From Dryococelus australis (lineage: Eukaryota; Arthropoda; Insecta; Phasmatodea; Phasmatidae), in the NCBI GenBank assembly GCA_029891345.1, contig CM057000.1, positions 135,500,163-135,564,162 of the forward strand: a stretch of DNA of 64,000 bases. Direction: 5' to 3'. The notes beneath the pieces were generated by a model, which was not told the DNA's origin, ran no database searches, and was given only the letters and a program-made list of their open reading frames with translations. How positions within the stretch are numbered: the first letter of the stretch is position 1; every line of letters starts with the position of its first letter. A program made the position numbers and the translations under genes. Below, one piece after another: positions 1 through 11,745 of the stretch.

Positions 1-120
1 TAGAACACAGAAACATTATGTGATGAAGTAAGAATTTTTCATATAGGCCAGCATCCCTTCCCATTATAAAAAAAGTGTTTTCCTGTTCCTCTAACGGTTA
101 TTGATCGTTTGGAAAGTTTC

Positions 121-450
121 TTATTCACAGCATTCTTTCCTGGCGTTTTCCAAAAAATAAGTGTCAAATACATAAAGATTTATAATTGGTGTTTGATTTT
201 TTAAAATCTTTATTTCTCCAGTAGCTAAAACACACATTGCAAACCCCTCAATTTCTTTCCGCTCGACATACAGAAACCGTGTTACGAGCCTGACAGTGTG
301 TGTAATGCTTACAAGTACATTAATATTAGGTTGGAAAGAGGAATTTTTCGTCTTATTCAGTAAAATTATGTTATTCAAATCATCACACTCTACAGCAGGG
401 TAAGAAATGATAATCCGCACGTGGTTCCTGCCTAATGCAGGGTCACGCAT
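121..450 (-). CDS. open frame of 109 codons, unrecognised, possible coding relic
   Basis: A 109-codon minus-strand frame with fairly balanced amino-acid composition, unlike the low-complexity frames elsewhere in the window. I recognise no domain, signal peptide or membrane segment. It lies upstream of and opposite to the mariner pseudogene and could be a remnant of an older element's coding region. It could also be a chance frame: no splice signals, start context or homologous copy in the window supports it. Confidence 0.15.
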   Translation of the reverse strand: MRDPALGRNHVRIIISYPAVECDDLNNIILLNKTKNSSFQPNINVLVSITHTVRLVTRFLYVERKEIEGFAMCVLATGEIKILKNQTPIINLYVFDTYFLENARKECCE

Positions 451-685
451 GAGTAAAAGGGGGCTGGCTCTAATCGTAGCTGGCCCGAAGAATGGAAGAG
501 ATTAGATTAGAATAGTTGTTCTAGATGTGGTCATTGCTCGCAAACCTGTTAAGGGAACGAGCGATGTGTTTCTGGGGGCGGAATATGGTAGATTAAAATT
601 GCACTGGTGTAGTTGTCACGAAATGCAGTATGTAGGCTACATGATAAAACATGGAAACATTCTCTGTTATTCACAGGCACGTACA

Positions 686-1899
686 ATGGGTTTAACAAAT
701 GTAGAAATGTTCGGCATGATTTTAATTCATGGAGAATGTCGTAAAACTGGTACAGAATCACAACAGATTTATGTCGAAAGTCTTCCTACTCGACATCATC
801 CACCCCCTCCAACCTTCACTAACCTTGTTGTAAAACTTCGTGAGATAGGCAACACTTTCTCCGAGGTAGCGGATTCAAAGCCAGAGCGTCACACATGAAG
901 CATTAGAAGTTTCAGTGCTAACCCTCAAGCCAGTTCTCGCGAAGTGGAACGACAGATTGTAAATATCCAAACAAGCTTGCTGCGCATTCTGCATGGACAT
1001 CATTGCCACCCCTATCATGCGTCGGTGTATAAAGAGCTACACGGCAATGACTTTCAACAGCGAGTACCATATTGTCAGTGCGTCCTACAACAAGCTCAGG
1101 AGTTTATGGGAGGGCACTGTTCACCGGTGAAGCAACGTTTACAAACTATGGAAACGTCAATATGCGCAACATGCATTACTGGTCACCGGAAAATCCTCAT
1201 TGGCTATGTCAGGTAGAACATCACCGCCATCGGTGGAGCGTCCATGTATGGTGTGGTATCATCGGACAACAAATCGTTCGCTCCAATTTGATTGAAGAGC
1301 CACTGAACTAAATTTGTTGGAAGATGTTGCGTTGAATAAGCGTCAAGTAATGTGGTATCAGCACGATGGGTGTCCTTCTCATAATGCCATAACTGCAAGA
1401 AATGAACTACAGCGTCTATTTCAGAATCGATGTGTGGGACGAGGTAGCCCTGTTCAGTTATATTCAGTACCTTCGCATGATCTAATACAGTTAGTATACC
1501 AACAGTTAGTGTACCAACAGTTAGTGTACCAACAGTTAGTATACCAACAGTTAGTGTACCAACAGTTAGTGTACCAACAGTTAGTATACCAGCAGTTAGT
1601 GTACCAACAGTTAGTGTACCAACAGTTAATATACCAACAGTTAGTGTACCAACAGTTAGTGTACCAACAGTTAATATACCAACAGTTAGTATACCAACAG
1701 TTAGTGTACCAACAGTTAGTGTACCAACAGTTAGTGTACCAACGACATTGGAAGACATGAAAGACCTTATTGTAACTATATGTGTTTCCATCATACCTCC
1801 AGATACGCTGGCAGACGTACGTCGATCAGTGATGACACGAGTAGCGGAGTGTCTCCATGCAAAAGTCGTCATTTTAAACATAATAATTAAAGCACACAC
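686..1899 (+). pseudogene. mariner-like (IS630-Tc1-mariner) transposase, broken
   Basis: Cut-and-paste transposase relic. The likely start is the ATG at 686, followed by the N-terminal helix-turn-helix region (TNVEMFGMILIHGECRK). The frame meets a TGA at 896-898, continues in the same frame through a HPYH...ELHGNDFQ stretch to about 1090, and shifts into the frame holding TFTNYGNVNMRNMHYW and VWCGIIG. It shifts again to the frame beginning near 1314 with WYQHDGCPSHNA. The first catalytic Asp is replaced: the site reads LFTGEATF where the family normally has LF(T/S)DEATF. The second Asp (QHDG) is present. The segment between GRGSP and the C-terminus is replaced by a 15-bp tandem repeat, after which the C-terminal sequence (LEDMKDLIVTICVS, then VRRSVMTRVAECL) resumes. 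I could not define TIRs. Family assignment is by motif recognition; the copy is certainly inactive. Confidence 0.85.
1485..1743 (+). repeat. 15-bp minisatellite inside the mariner pseudogene
   Basis: Sixteen full copies of a 15-bp unit (ttagtgtaccaacag and variants) run from 1491 to 1730, with partial copies at each end. The unit is five codons and stays in frame, reading V-Y-Q-Q-L; the reverse strand is open too. Unit variants (gtg, gta, aata) alternate in an A-G-G pattern for most of the array, which makes a 45-bp higher-order period. Confidence 0.95.
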
Positions 1900-2530
1900 T
1901 GTAATAAATGTCGCTACATACTTGCATTAACCAAGTTTTGCCAAAGCTACACTTTGTGTTTACTTTGTAATTAATGTGTACAGTGGAAACATGTGACAGC
2001 ACACCACCAGGATTTTCGTTGTGCCTATAAGAAATGTGTTTTATTTGTATAATGTGCAGTACTTCAATGTACTCTACATAACATGTGAAACGTTTCCACT
2101 TATAAAATATTACCACCTTATCATGTGTTTAAAGGATGTCAATTTTCATATCTTGCAGATTATGGTTACCTACGTATGAATACACAAACATAACTACGGC
2201 ATATGACACCATCTTCAATGCACTACAGCAAGTATATTAACTTAATACACTAAAGTTGATTCAATAAATAAATATTGAAATAATAAATAACTTAAAACCA
2301 ATAAAAAAATTTAAAAATTAAAGATAAAGGCAATTAACATTTCCAAGCTAAATATATCAACTTATCATAACGAAAACGAGGTAAGGTTCCACGAATACAA
2401 ACGAACAAAAACGAAATAAACATTATTTTAATAAAATACAATTATAGAAAGTAAGTCACAACCAAAAAAAAAAAAAAGATAATTTTCTTATAATTAAAAG
2501 TATAGAATATTCCCTCAAAAAAAAAATAAA
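1900..2530. other. A+T-rich spacer, no gene seen
   Basis: Downstream flank of the mariner relic, grading into very A+T-rich sequence with short A runs. Only short chance frames are present. Confidence 0.6.
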
Positions 2531-2878
2531 AATAAAAATACCTATTCTATTCAGCATTAAATCTTGAAACTAACTCAGTTTCACCCTCAGTAAAATCAAA
2601 ATAAAAATACCTCTTCCATTCAGCATTAAACCCTGAAACTAACTCAGTTTCACCCTCAGTAAAATCAAAATAAAAATACCTCTTCTATTCAGCATTAAAT
2701 CATGAAACTAACTCAGTTTCACACTCAGTAAAATCAAAATAAAAACACCTCTTCTATTCAGCATTAAATCCTGAAACTAACTCAGTTTCACCCTCAGTAA
2801 AATCAAAATAAAAACACCTCTTCTATTCAGCATTAAATCATGAAACTAACTCAGTTTCACCCTCAGTAAAATCAAAAG
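2530..2878. repeat. 69-bp tandem repeat, five units
   Basis: Units start at 2541, 2610, 2679, 2748 and 2817, each 69 bp long; the last is cut short at its 3' end. Units differ at only a few positions. Each carries the short palindrome gaaactaactcagtttc. There is no coding potential. Confidence 0.95.
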
Positions 2879-3303
2879 GAGTAAGATTAGTATCAGCTAA
2901 AAAGGAAGAAAATAAACACAAACACAAAGGAAAAAATGAAAAAAAATATTCCAACAATAATACTGATAAAAATAAAAATTAGGTAAACAATATCTACCAG
3001 TAATAAGAATCAGTAGAATCGGTTACTACATCATCGGCAAAATGTTTACGTTTATACGCACAGAACCCTAGACTACCCAAGGAAAACAGTATAGATAACA
3101 CTGGGGCGAAGACAAATACCTGACGATATCACAAAGACGACGCAGATGTACACAAGCCGTTTGTCTTGGCGAACCAATGTAGACTGGAATATGCTGCTGT
3201 CTTCAGGCAAACAGAATGAAGACTGGAATAATGACAAGAGTTTGCTGTGAGTTCGCCAAGGGAAGTTGCGTGTATGTGATCCTTTATGCTGTCTTCCTAT
3301 GTA
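2879..3303. other. spacer, no gene seen
   Basis: A+T-rich to about 3000, then ordinary composition. The 80-codon minus frame at 3073-3315 runs into the next MITE and has no recognisable content. Confidence 0.5.
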
Positions 3304-3522
3304 TAGGCTGTACACGTTAAAGGGAGTACTTTTGAAACCCTAGTTACTTTTTCCTTTCAGCCACTTTTTGAAAATGAATATTGCCATGCAAGTAATAAAC
3401 ACAGTGTGTGTATTCCAACGCACTAGGAAGTTAGTGTCTATGGGTAAAATAAAATGTATTTATTGACTATTGTTCCGAATGAGAGGGCTTTCAAAAGTGC
3501 TCACTTTATTGTGAATAGCCTG
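3304..3522. mobile_element. family A MITE, short form
   Basis: Both ends carry the family A TIR: the left reads like GGCTGTTCACGATAAAGTG followed by AGTACTTTTGAAA, and the right is its inverse ending gtgaatagcct. TA flanks both ends, which suggests a Tc1/mariner-type TA target duplication. About 219 bp, with no coding sequence. The interior differs from the roughly 420-bp copies and matches those at 34513, 44383 and 49927. Confidence 0.85.
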
Positions 3523-5544
3523 TATCGCTGTATCGTCAGGTTTTGAGTTTACATACATGTCTTCCTCTCAAGTGTTTCTTTTTTCCCCTGTTTTCTCCTC
3601 GTCTGGGTCGTCAAGAGTTTTGTGCCTGGATTTGTAAGTTTCATCTTGCTCGTTCGTTTGTTACTCGTCCTTGCCTACATTCCATGTGACATTATTTTTA
3701 TGTTTAAATATCTATTGATAAAGGTTGGTCTTGGCTTGTTCCCCTGTGGGTTTTAATATCATCATCTGTGTCATTCCTGGCGACATATATGTGCGATGGT
3801 TTACGTCCGAAGTAATTATTAATTTAATCACTTGGTACGCCCTCTATCGCTAACCAGGCCAACCAAAATGAGCAAAGCTATACTTTTCAAAACATCTCTT
3901 AATAATAGCATTTTATTTTCAGCAGGGTATAATATTATTTTTTGAATATCTTAACATTAACACAAGTTTTTTGTTAAGAAAATATATTTTTTGTCATATA
4001 AGAAACAACTGGGTGCCATACAAGCAAAACCACTAAGGCTTATATAAAATGAATTTTAGAATTGTTGCCCCTGAATGATATCATCGTGTCTACATGAATA
4101 AACAATTTTTATAGCGAAATACTTTGGCTTATACTGATTATTTTCAAACACACGTACAACCATTTGAAATTGAAGGCATCCATAAAAAGAGAAAACTCTA
4201 TCCAGAAAAAAAAAATTCTACAAAAATTATTTTCAAACTACTGCGGGACTCCCAAATGTTCCCTTTTAATTGCATGGCCGGAAGGATCTGATAATACTTA
4301 TCTCAGTCAGGGAGCTGCTTCTCATCGAGCCTGCAGCTTACCCTAGCTTATATAAAACCAAATACATACTTCCCCTCCTCAGTCAGGGGCTTTAAACGTT
4401 ACGTTTTTTTATTAAGTCAATCAGAGGTTTGAAGTATAAGAAATCAGTCCCCTTTTTACTGTAAATATCGCCACATGTCGCGCTGTGGCACTTCCTCATG
4501 ACGACGCTCCGACACGTCACGGCGACACTAGCGCTGCTAGGCGGCGAGCTTGGAGACTCTTCGCTGCACCATCAGTATAACCCTGTGCGTGGCGCGAATA
4601 CAATCCGAGCCGTCTCCACTGGCGGGGCTGTCCCAACTTGACTAGCTACAATGGCTGCCTTGCTCGCCCAAGGCAGGCCGGGAAAATGACGCGGTGTTTC
4701 TGCATCAAAAGGTACGACGTATGCTTCACGTAGTTACATATCATTCCGCAGAAGTTGGCGAGAATGCAGGAGTTGATACTAGACTTCTTATGCCCGGTTG
4801 CACCAACGTCTTCCCCGACCTGAGATCGAATTATCCCGGTACCGAACCAGGATCCAGTTTGAACTTGGTTCCAACGTAAAAGTATTGCACCAACGAAATT
4901 TCATGTACGTCTCGCTCCGGCACGGCGACATGTCTGTGAAGTGAGTAAAATGGCGTAACTAACTTCTCCGTCTCACCAGGTGAAATTGTTTAGTCTCATA
5001 ATGTCGTAACTGTTAGTGTTGATCCGGTTATCGTAACTGACGGATGTCTGTGACCTACTTCGGCAAGAAACAGGATTGTGTTCGTCAAATTATTGGTTGG
5101 GTATTTTTCCTCCCTCTCTAATACGGGTAGAAAACAGATTTCGCTATGGCTGTACGGGAAACTAAGGCCAGGAAAGACAGAACTGAACTGAACTATGTGG
5201 ACTTTACGCAGCTGGCAGGCGGAAAATTGGACAATAATGAGACGCTCCATCTCACACATACTTCCTTAGTAAGTAACATTCAAATAATTTCCGTTTATTG
5301 AATAGCACTTCAAATTATTCTGCTTTTCAATACCTTTTATTTCAAGAAATTTACTAGCCCAGAGAGTACACCCGATAATTAATCCTATAAAAGAAATGAA
5401 TTTATTAAAGCAAGACTCCGTGTTTTTGAGCTGATTTTACGACCTGACGTAAGGTTACTCTGTAATAGTTTCGCTATGACCGTGGCGCCATTGTGCGGCG
5501 CACACAAACCACTCACGCTGATAATCGCCGGTTCTGTTTCTAAA
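3523..5544. other. spacer with a CpG-rich patch at about 4470-4700
   Basis: No gene recognised. The stretch 4470-4700 is distinctly richer in G+C and CpG than its surroundings and could be an old promoter-like island or element remnant. The short frames here (for example 4694-4879 and 4996-5259) show no domain. Confidence 0.45.
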
Positions 5545-6214
5545 GCCCCTGCCACAGTGTCAAATTTTTGCCTTCAACCATATTTGAAAATAAAATTTGA
5601 AGACATAATACGGCCATAAAATTTTCCTTCCAACAAATTTTATCAAATAATCTTGACTGTGTGTGAAAATGTGTCACACTGTCAAATTTTTTTACTGGTA
5701 GAATATCATTTAAATTATTATTATAAAATAATTTTCGTAGTGAAATATTGCTTTCGTTTTCCAAGCAGTAAATTACACTAAGAAATATAAGGAATGGTAT
5801 AATTTATTTTCGTTTCTTTACTAAATTCAATTTTTATTTATCATAGATGTTTCCTGCACAATGCAATTTAATGCCGCCGAGTTCGTAATATTATGTGCAA
5901 TATTTGTAACAAATAGCATTCTTGCCCAGAAAGCTTCTACATAAATAAATTAAATTCGTAACCAACTTCGTTTCCAGCAATTGTTAGTTATTTTTAAAAA
6001 TTTTGACTTTTTTTTTTTTTGTCGTGCATAATTCTGATTGACTGAGAACGCCAAACTTCAAAGAAATGTTTGATGGGAACTGAAGCCACCCAACTCTCTC
6101 AGACAAATATGGCGCCATTTATGACGTTTCGATTACGTCATAACTGCCTAACTTTATTTGACCAAACTTAGTGCAAGCAGTTTAATGGAAAAAATTGACA
6201 GTGTGACAGGGGCA
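5545..6214. mobile_element. family D TIR element (MITE-like)
   Basis: The left end gcccctgccacagtgtcaaa and the right end, which reads inward as gcccctgtcacactgtcaat, form inverted repeats of about 25 bp, 670 bp apart. A further internal copy of the motif lies at about 5670-5692, as in subterminal repeats. No coding sequence. The target duplication is not clear, so the superfamily is unassigned. Confidence 0.65.
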
Positions 6215-6469
6215 TAGAGAGTCAAACATAAGTGCTATTACGGTGTATCCTGGTAAGCGGGACCATGTCTAACTTTCTTAGAATGAGGAGTGACAGCTAG
6301 GAATGTTAACTTGACTCCATAACTATTCAATATAAAGAATATTATGGTAGGAACAAAATAGTAAAACGGATAGCAGATTAATTTAATGATAGCCGTCTGT
6401 GTGTAAGTGTGTAGTGTATCTGCGAGTGTGCCTGGACATTTGTTTTTTCTTCTTTCCCGGGGACATATT

Positions 6470-8170
6470 TTCCCAATGGCGGCCATTTTAATATTTAGGG
6501 TGATATGTCATGTTTCGGGCACCATTCAACCGATTTAAAACAAATATTTTTATGTTGCCAGAGCTTCGTGTAAGCATTAAATTTGGAGATGGATAGTGTT
6601 GCTAGTCTCCGCCATTATGGAAGATCGCACCGAATGAAAATATAAATATTTTACACTATATCTCTAAAATTGTTAAACTGATTCTTACCCAATTTGGAAT
6701 GTAAATAATACTGTGACAGGCCAGGTATACGTAAGTAATTTAACTCGATTAGGTACCTATATTCAAAATGGAGGCCATACAAATATTTTAGGTTTACTTG
6801 GTCCCTCTTCCATACAATTTAAAAAAATTCTACCAAATTTTGTACACAGAAAGTATCTATTAGAAGCATTATATATGCCAACATATAGCCATTCTCTAAT
6901 TCATTTTGTAAGACATTCAACCGATTTTAACCAAATTTGGCAAACAAGTAGTACGCCAGCAGATGATGTAAAATTGTATGTTGTAAGTATGTCACGCACT
7001 TATTTTAAAAATGGCGGCCATATAATAATTTAAGTATAGAGTGCTATATCGTCGAAGCCATGTAATCAATTACAACTTAACTTTGTATACTAGCGGTAGA
7101 TATTACGAACTATCAACTATATCTACAAAGAGCATCTTTTGTTCGCCATTTTTTAAGATAGCGTCATGTGAATAAATACATTTTTGTCATATCTCGGAAA
7201 CAATTGTCCGATTACTACCAAATTTGGCAAACAAAAAGCACTGCGGTCGATAATGTAAAATAGTATATTTCATGTATATATCAGAACCTCATTTTCAAAA
7301 TGGTGACTATATAGCCATCTTAGCATAGAATACTAAATCGTCGACAATTATCTTTGTATGCTAACAGTATATATTACAACTATCAACTGTATCTAGACGA
7401 ATAAGTTAAGTTTTATGTCACTTCTCGGAAAACAAACGGCAAACACTTACCAAATTTGACAAACAAATAGTATTGCTATTGGTAAATTTGAAGGTCAAGC
7501 ACACATTTCCAAAATGGCGGCTGTATGGCCATTTTAATTCAGAATGTTCTATTGTCGGAACCATGGAACCAAGTCCAAATTATTTTGTATGCTTGCAGTT
7601 TATATTACAACTATTAAATACGTCTACACGGAACATCTATTTTCCGCCATTTGTAAGATATGCCACACGAAAAAATAAAGTTTTTATGTAATATCTCGGG
7701 AAATAATTGACGGGTTCCTAGCAAATTCGGCAAAAAAAAATAGCACTGCAGCAGGTGGTGTAAACTGGTATGTTTTATGTATGTGAGGCACTTATTTTCA
7801 AAATAGTGGCTATATACATATTTTAGCTCTGTAAATTTGATTGACCAAACCAATTACAACTTAACCTTGTATGCTGGCAGTATATATTACAAACGCCAAA
7901 TTTTTTCTATACAGACCATAATTTCTCTGCTATTTTGTAAGCTATCCCCACAATAAAAACTAAGTTTTTATGTCATATCTCGGAAAACAATCAAATCATC
8001 ATTACCTAATTTGGCGAAGAAGTTGCACTGCGATATGCCTTTTAAATATATGTATTTTTTTTTTTAGGTGTGACAGACACGTATTTTAAGAACGGCGGTT
8101 ACAAAATAATTTTAGCATAGCGTGCTAAATTTACGAAACTGTGTAATTGAATTTATCTAAACTTTGCCTA
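6470..8170 (+). repeat. degenerate array of 213-291 bp units (family F, forward)
   Basis: Two landmark motifs recur in order. One resembles ccgattactaccaaatttgg (about 6688, 6931, 7218, 7450, 7721, 8005); the other resembles aaaatggcggccat (about 6477, 6768, 7012, 7299, 7512, 7800, 8090). A third, tatctcggaaaacaa, precedes each unit's first landmark. Spacing varies from 213 to 291 bp. Units are diverged but clearly related. Short frames here (6713-7033, 7473-7691) are by-products of the repeat. Confidence 0.85.
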
Positions 8171-9267
8171 CTGGCAGTATGCAGTTATCAAATGTGCTAA
8201 TACATAACTTTCAAAATTACCCTATCATTCCAAACGTTGGACCAATTAAATCCGATGTTGATACGCCGAATCCGACATCCGTAATGCAGCTGATTGCACA
8301 CCAGCTTATGGTACGAAGTTTTTGTGAGTTCGAGTATCGGGTAAAGTACGTATATTTGTAATTTTCTCATTGCTGTTGCATATGTTTCTAGTTTTAACGC
8401 TAATGCTATTGCTGCCAACGAGATGCCACATCCTACTTGCCAAATGAGATTTTAAGAACTTGTTAATTTTCCACCTGTTGAGGAAAGAAGGCTCATTAGT
8501 TATATGAATAACTTGTTGTTCTCTAAGAGGTTCAAAACCTATGCACTGCTGTTGTGTATCGGTAAGGAGAGGAAACATGAAGAGCAAAGATTATCTTCAG
8601 TTTCTTGGCATGTCGCAAGATGGCACCACTGGTTAATCAAGTGATTAACGAGGTAACTATTTTTCGGGCCTGGAACACAGAATTGGATCCTACTTTATCA
8701 TTTTTTAAAATTCTGTCACAGTAGTGGTGAAAGTAATTGCATTTACATATAAACCACACGAAGTTGTCTTTGATATGTGCTTTACGATATTTAACTGTTG
8801 TATCGGAGCTTAGCTCGCTGAGCGGCTACCTCGCCAATGGGTATGCGAAAACATGGCTTGTCCCCGACAACACGCCGTGTGATTGGCTGTTGAGATTTCT
8901 CGCTGCGTCGTTTTCAGGGGAACTGATCCCAGTCGTCTTGGGCTGCGTATATTTCTCCATTGCATAATTCGTATACTCGATATTCGAAAACGGAACTCTT
9001 CAGGCCACGGGGAATATTTTGAAATCAAGATGCTATAATTCCCATTACTCAGTTCACATCCATAACCATAATCATAGATTCCCTCATAATATAGTAATTT
9101 TTGTTTCACATGGGAAACAAAATTATCAGGGGAAAAAAATACAAACTTAAAAAAATTCTATTGAGTAATCCGCTCAGTAATGTCAAGCGTTGAATTTTAA
9201 TGGCCGGTTGTGATGTTTATTTACGAATATTTGTACACCAATAGAAATTCATTGAAAAACAACTATA
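8171..9267. other. spacer, no gene seen
   Basis: Mixed composition. Three overlapping short frames occur at 8164-8587 and one at 8737-8967, none with a recognisable domain. A box-A-like string near 8812 has no box B partner. Confidence 0.5.
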
Positions 9268-9694
9268 GTTTATTCGCGGTTTCTTCACACTTTTTTAATC
9301 AAACCTTTGAAAAATCACTCCATGTATGAAGTGTATAGTTATTTCCTCAATTCCGCCATGTATCCCAACCGTTTGACACCTCCGTTAACATAAAAGTACC
9401 TTATTCTTTGTTAAATTGGAATTTCAGTTAGCTATATTCTGTTTATAAATTATGATATTTAATTTATAATAAATATGTTTAAAAACTGCGAGAAAACATG
9501 TGTTTGTAAGGCCTTTTAAGAAATAGGTCTCATTCAAAATATTATTACAACTGAGGGCGCACGAATTTGGTGCGTTGTCCTTCGGTGTAATTTCCAAGAC
9601 ATAGTTAAGCTTAGTTTGCACAAGACGAAGGCATATCCTGGAAGTAGAACTTTAGCAGGGCTTCAGAAAAAATTTGACCTAACCGTGAATGGAT
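9268..9694 (+). mobile_element. family B MITE, copy 1
   Basis: The left end begins after TA with gtttattcgcggtttcttc; the right end is the inverse, with ccgtgaatggat before TA. The interior shares blocks with the other three B copies, for example the gcgcacgaat..ggtgcgttgtcc block and the ggaagtagaactttagcagg block. No coding sequence. Confidence 0.8.
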
Positions 9695-9931
9695 TATAGT
9701 AAAGACCGTCCAATTGAAACGGGTACAGAACACAATCTGTTCCCGTGTAGAGGTCCTTCTGATCGTAAATGGAGATGCTGCACTCGCCTGCGTTGATCTG
9801 CAGTCATTAGGTCAAGTGCCTTAACGCCTTTCGTCTCACAACACAACACGACGAGTGCAGCTGGCTAGACGATTCCACTGCGCCTGTTATCACAGAGAGT
9901 GTATGCAATGCCTGGAACATGACGGCTATTA

Positions 9932-10338
9932 GTCCAGTCGCGGTCACTTCCCACTTTTATGAAAGCCCTGCTGAGGTTATAATTCCAGGATATTCCTCCG
10001 CCTCGTGCAAACAAAACTTAACCAAGTATAGAAAATTACATTGAAGGGGCTTCGCACCGCATTCGTGCGCGCTCAGTGTGACAACATTTTGCATAAGAAC
10101 TATTTCTCACCAGGTGTTACCAACACACCTATTTTCTCCCTGATTTTAATAATATTCGTTTCTAATGAAATATCATAACTAATGTATAACATATAAGTAA
10201 AAGTTCAATTTAGTCTAAAACAAAGTATAAAACACTTCTGATACATGGCATATCTAGGAAAAAAACCAATCACGTCATGCATGGGGCGATTTTCCAAAGG
10301 TATGATTCGATAAGTGTGAAGAAACCGCGTTTAGACTG
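9932..10338 (-). mobile_element. family B MITE, copy 2 (reverse)
   Basis: The same element in the opposite orientation. It begins after TTA with gtccagtcgcggtcacttcc and ends gaagaaaccgcgtttagactg before TA. The diagnostic gcaccgcattcgtgcgcgct and tttctcaccaggtgttacca blocks are present. It lies about 240 bp from copy 1 in inverted orientation. Confidence 0.8.
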
Positions 10339-10848
10339 TAGCGCCACTTGAGCAGATCAGAGATCTTGGGCGTGACCGTATAGTGGGACGTTGAATGGAC
10401 ATTCAGCAGAAGAGCCGCTCACTTGGTGCGTGATTTGTCAGTTGTCCGTCGATGGTGCGAGAAGAAGGCTGATAGAGGAGAGGGTTCCCACATCCGCCTA
10501 GCCCCACCAGTGCCACCTCGCTGCACTGATGAGCGCTTGGAGTGACTGACAGAACAGCAACCGCGCATGCAATCAGAGCTGCTGTACCGTGACTCAACAT
10601 GTGTTTGCACGAACGATAAACAATCGATGGAGGTAGTGAATTTTCTCGAAAAAAAATATTAGTATACGATGGACTTCAATACTATAAGCACCCAACAGCA
10701 GATTGCCTATTACCTTGGTTGCTGTTTGCTCATATTTGATCGGGTCGCTCAGAATTCGGTAACATTGGCACGATTATTGCGTGACTCCTCGTGAACAGAC
10801 AGCTAATATGTGTCAAGAAATAATTCAGTAAATCAAGACGTGTAAGTA
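10339..10848. other. spacer, no gene seen
   Basis: Two overlapping minus frames at 10403-10610 have no recognisable content. The end of this stretch may hold the left flank of the Tc1-like relic, but no TIR could be fixed. Confidence 0.45.
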
Positions 10849-11108
10849 GTGTTTCGAATTATAACTTGTCTCGGCATCTTTTCGCAAAATTCCACTACCC
10901 CAAGCAATCGACTATTGGGATTAGGTCTATGCTCTCGTGTTCCGCTGGCACGTTTACCCGCGACACCTGCCCATCGTTGGGCGAGAGCGTGTCTTGGACA
11001 AAATGATCGCTGTGCCCGCGTTCGTAGACGTTTGGGTGAGTGGAACAGTCCAACGAAGAGTAGTCCAACGTATATTATCACTCGCCGTACCGGAAGCACA
11101 CCTGGAAT
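10849..11108 (+). pseudogene. Tc1-like transposase, N-terminal/central fragment
   Basis: One frame reads GLCSRVPLARLPATPAHRWA and then RVRRRLGEWNSP...TYIITRRTGSTPGI. These are the region after the DNA-binding domain and the stretch after the first catalytic Asp in Tc1-family transposases. The piece between them that should carry the first Asp (FSDES-type motif) is missing, so this is an internally deleted fragment. Similarity stops at GSTPGI (about 11107). The rest of the same transposase reappears at about 11750-12116, so the copy seems to have been split by the intervening DNA. Confidence 0.65.
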
Positions 11109-11745
11109 CGCTTCCCCCACCTTCACTTTTGGGTGGAGCTCAGTTTGCGAATGAGTATAAAAGAAATGGTAGAAGTGCTTGGGAATCACATCCCATCTGG
11201 AGCAGTCAACCTCCAAGAGAAACTCTTCGATATATCACGAAAGAGGACTACCAAGCTCTCCACAATGTAAGTGTTTCGGATTTAAATTTTAACTAACAAC
11301 TGCATCATTGGCTCCGTCGGACCAAACGCATTAGCTATTTGGACACATTTATGGTCAAAAATAAGTAATTCCACAAATATATACATAATACTTACCTAGA
11401 ATATATTCGCTCTGTATGAGTTGGAAGCATAAGTGTTGCTGAAATAACTTTCATGTGCTGGAATAATGCAGTAGTTGAGCGGCGTAATGAATGGACGCAG
11501 TTTGGCCACTGTCGCAAGAAAAATCAACTGTATTTGTGGGGCCCCTCTAGTGTGGGTAAGACAAGTTGCTGGAACAGAATCTTACAGGGAGCGCGAATAT
11601 TTTATTCCAATATTGGGGAAATTCGCCTTCCAAGATATGGACGAACGGTACTATGATGTTATTGTTTTTGAGGAATATTCGCATGAGTGTGATTGTAACA
11701 GTTTTATTAAGAGATTATGCGAAGGAATGTCTGTTCACCTCTTGT
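11109..11745 (+). pseudogene. SF3 helicase-like fragment (Rep/NS1-type), inserted in the Tc1 copy
   Basis: The frame near 11453 reads KKNQLYLWGPSSVGKTS. GPSSVGKTS is a Walker A loop of the form seen in superfamily 3 helicases of small DNA-virus replication proteins and their endogenised relatives. A neighbouring frame continues with YYDVIVFEEYSH, a Walker B-like hydrophobic run plus acidic pair, then FIKRLCEGMSV. One frameshift separates A from B. Upstream, 11115-11267 is open (ending TKEDYQALHN) and is followed by gtaagt at 11268; a plausible acceptor (aatgcag) lies before the Walker A block, so the source may have been spliced. No endonuclease domain was found. It could instead be a cellular AAA+ fragment. 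A broken remnant, not functional. Confidence 0.45.

Noticed and set aside
1204..1899. 231-codon minus-strand frame with VGTLT repeats
   Set aside because: It is the antisense of the 15-bp minisatellite inside the mariner pseudogene; its length comes from the repeat having no stop on either strand.
1975..2105. inverted words agtggaaac / gtttccact as mariner ends
   Set aside because: Only about 9-10 bp pair, both copies lie on the same side of the pseudogene, and no matching left end exists upstream of 686.
1485..2878. CRISPR-like direct repeats
   Set aside because: The 15-bp and 69-bp arrays are contiguous tandem repeats with no unique spacers, in eukaryotic DNA.
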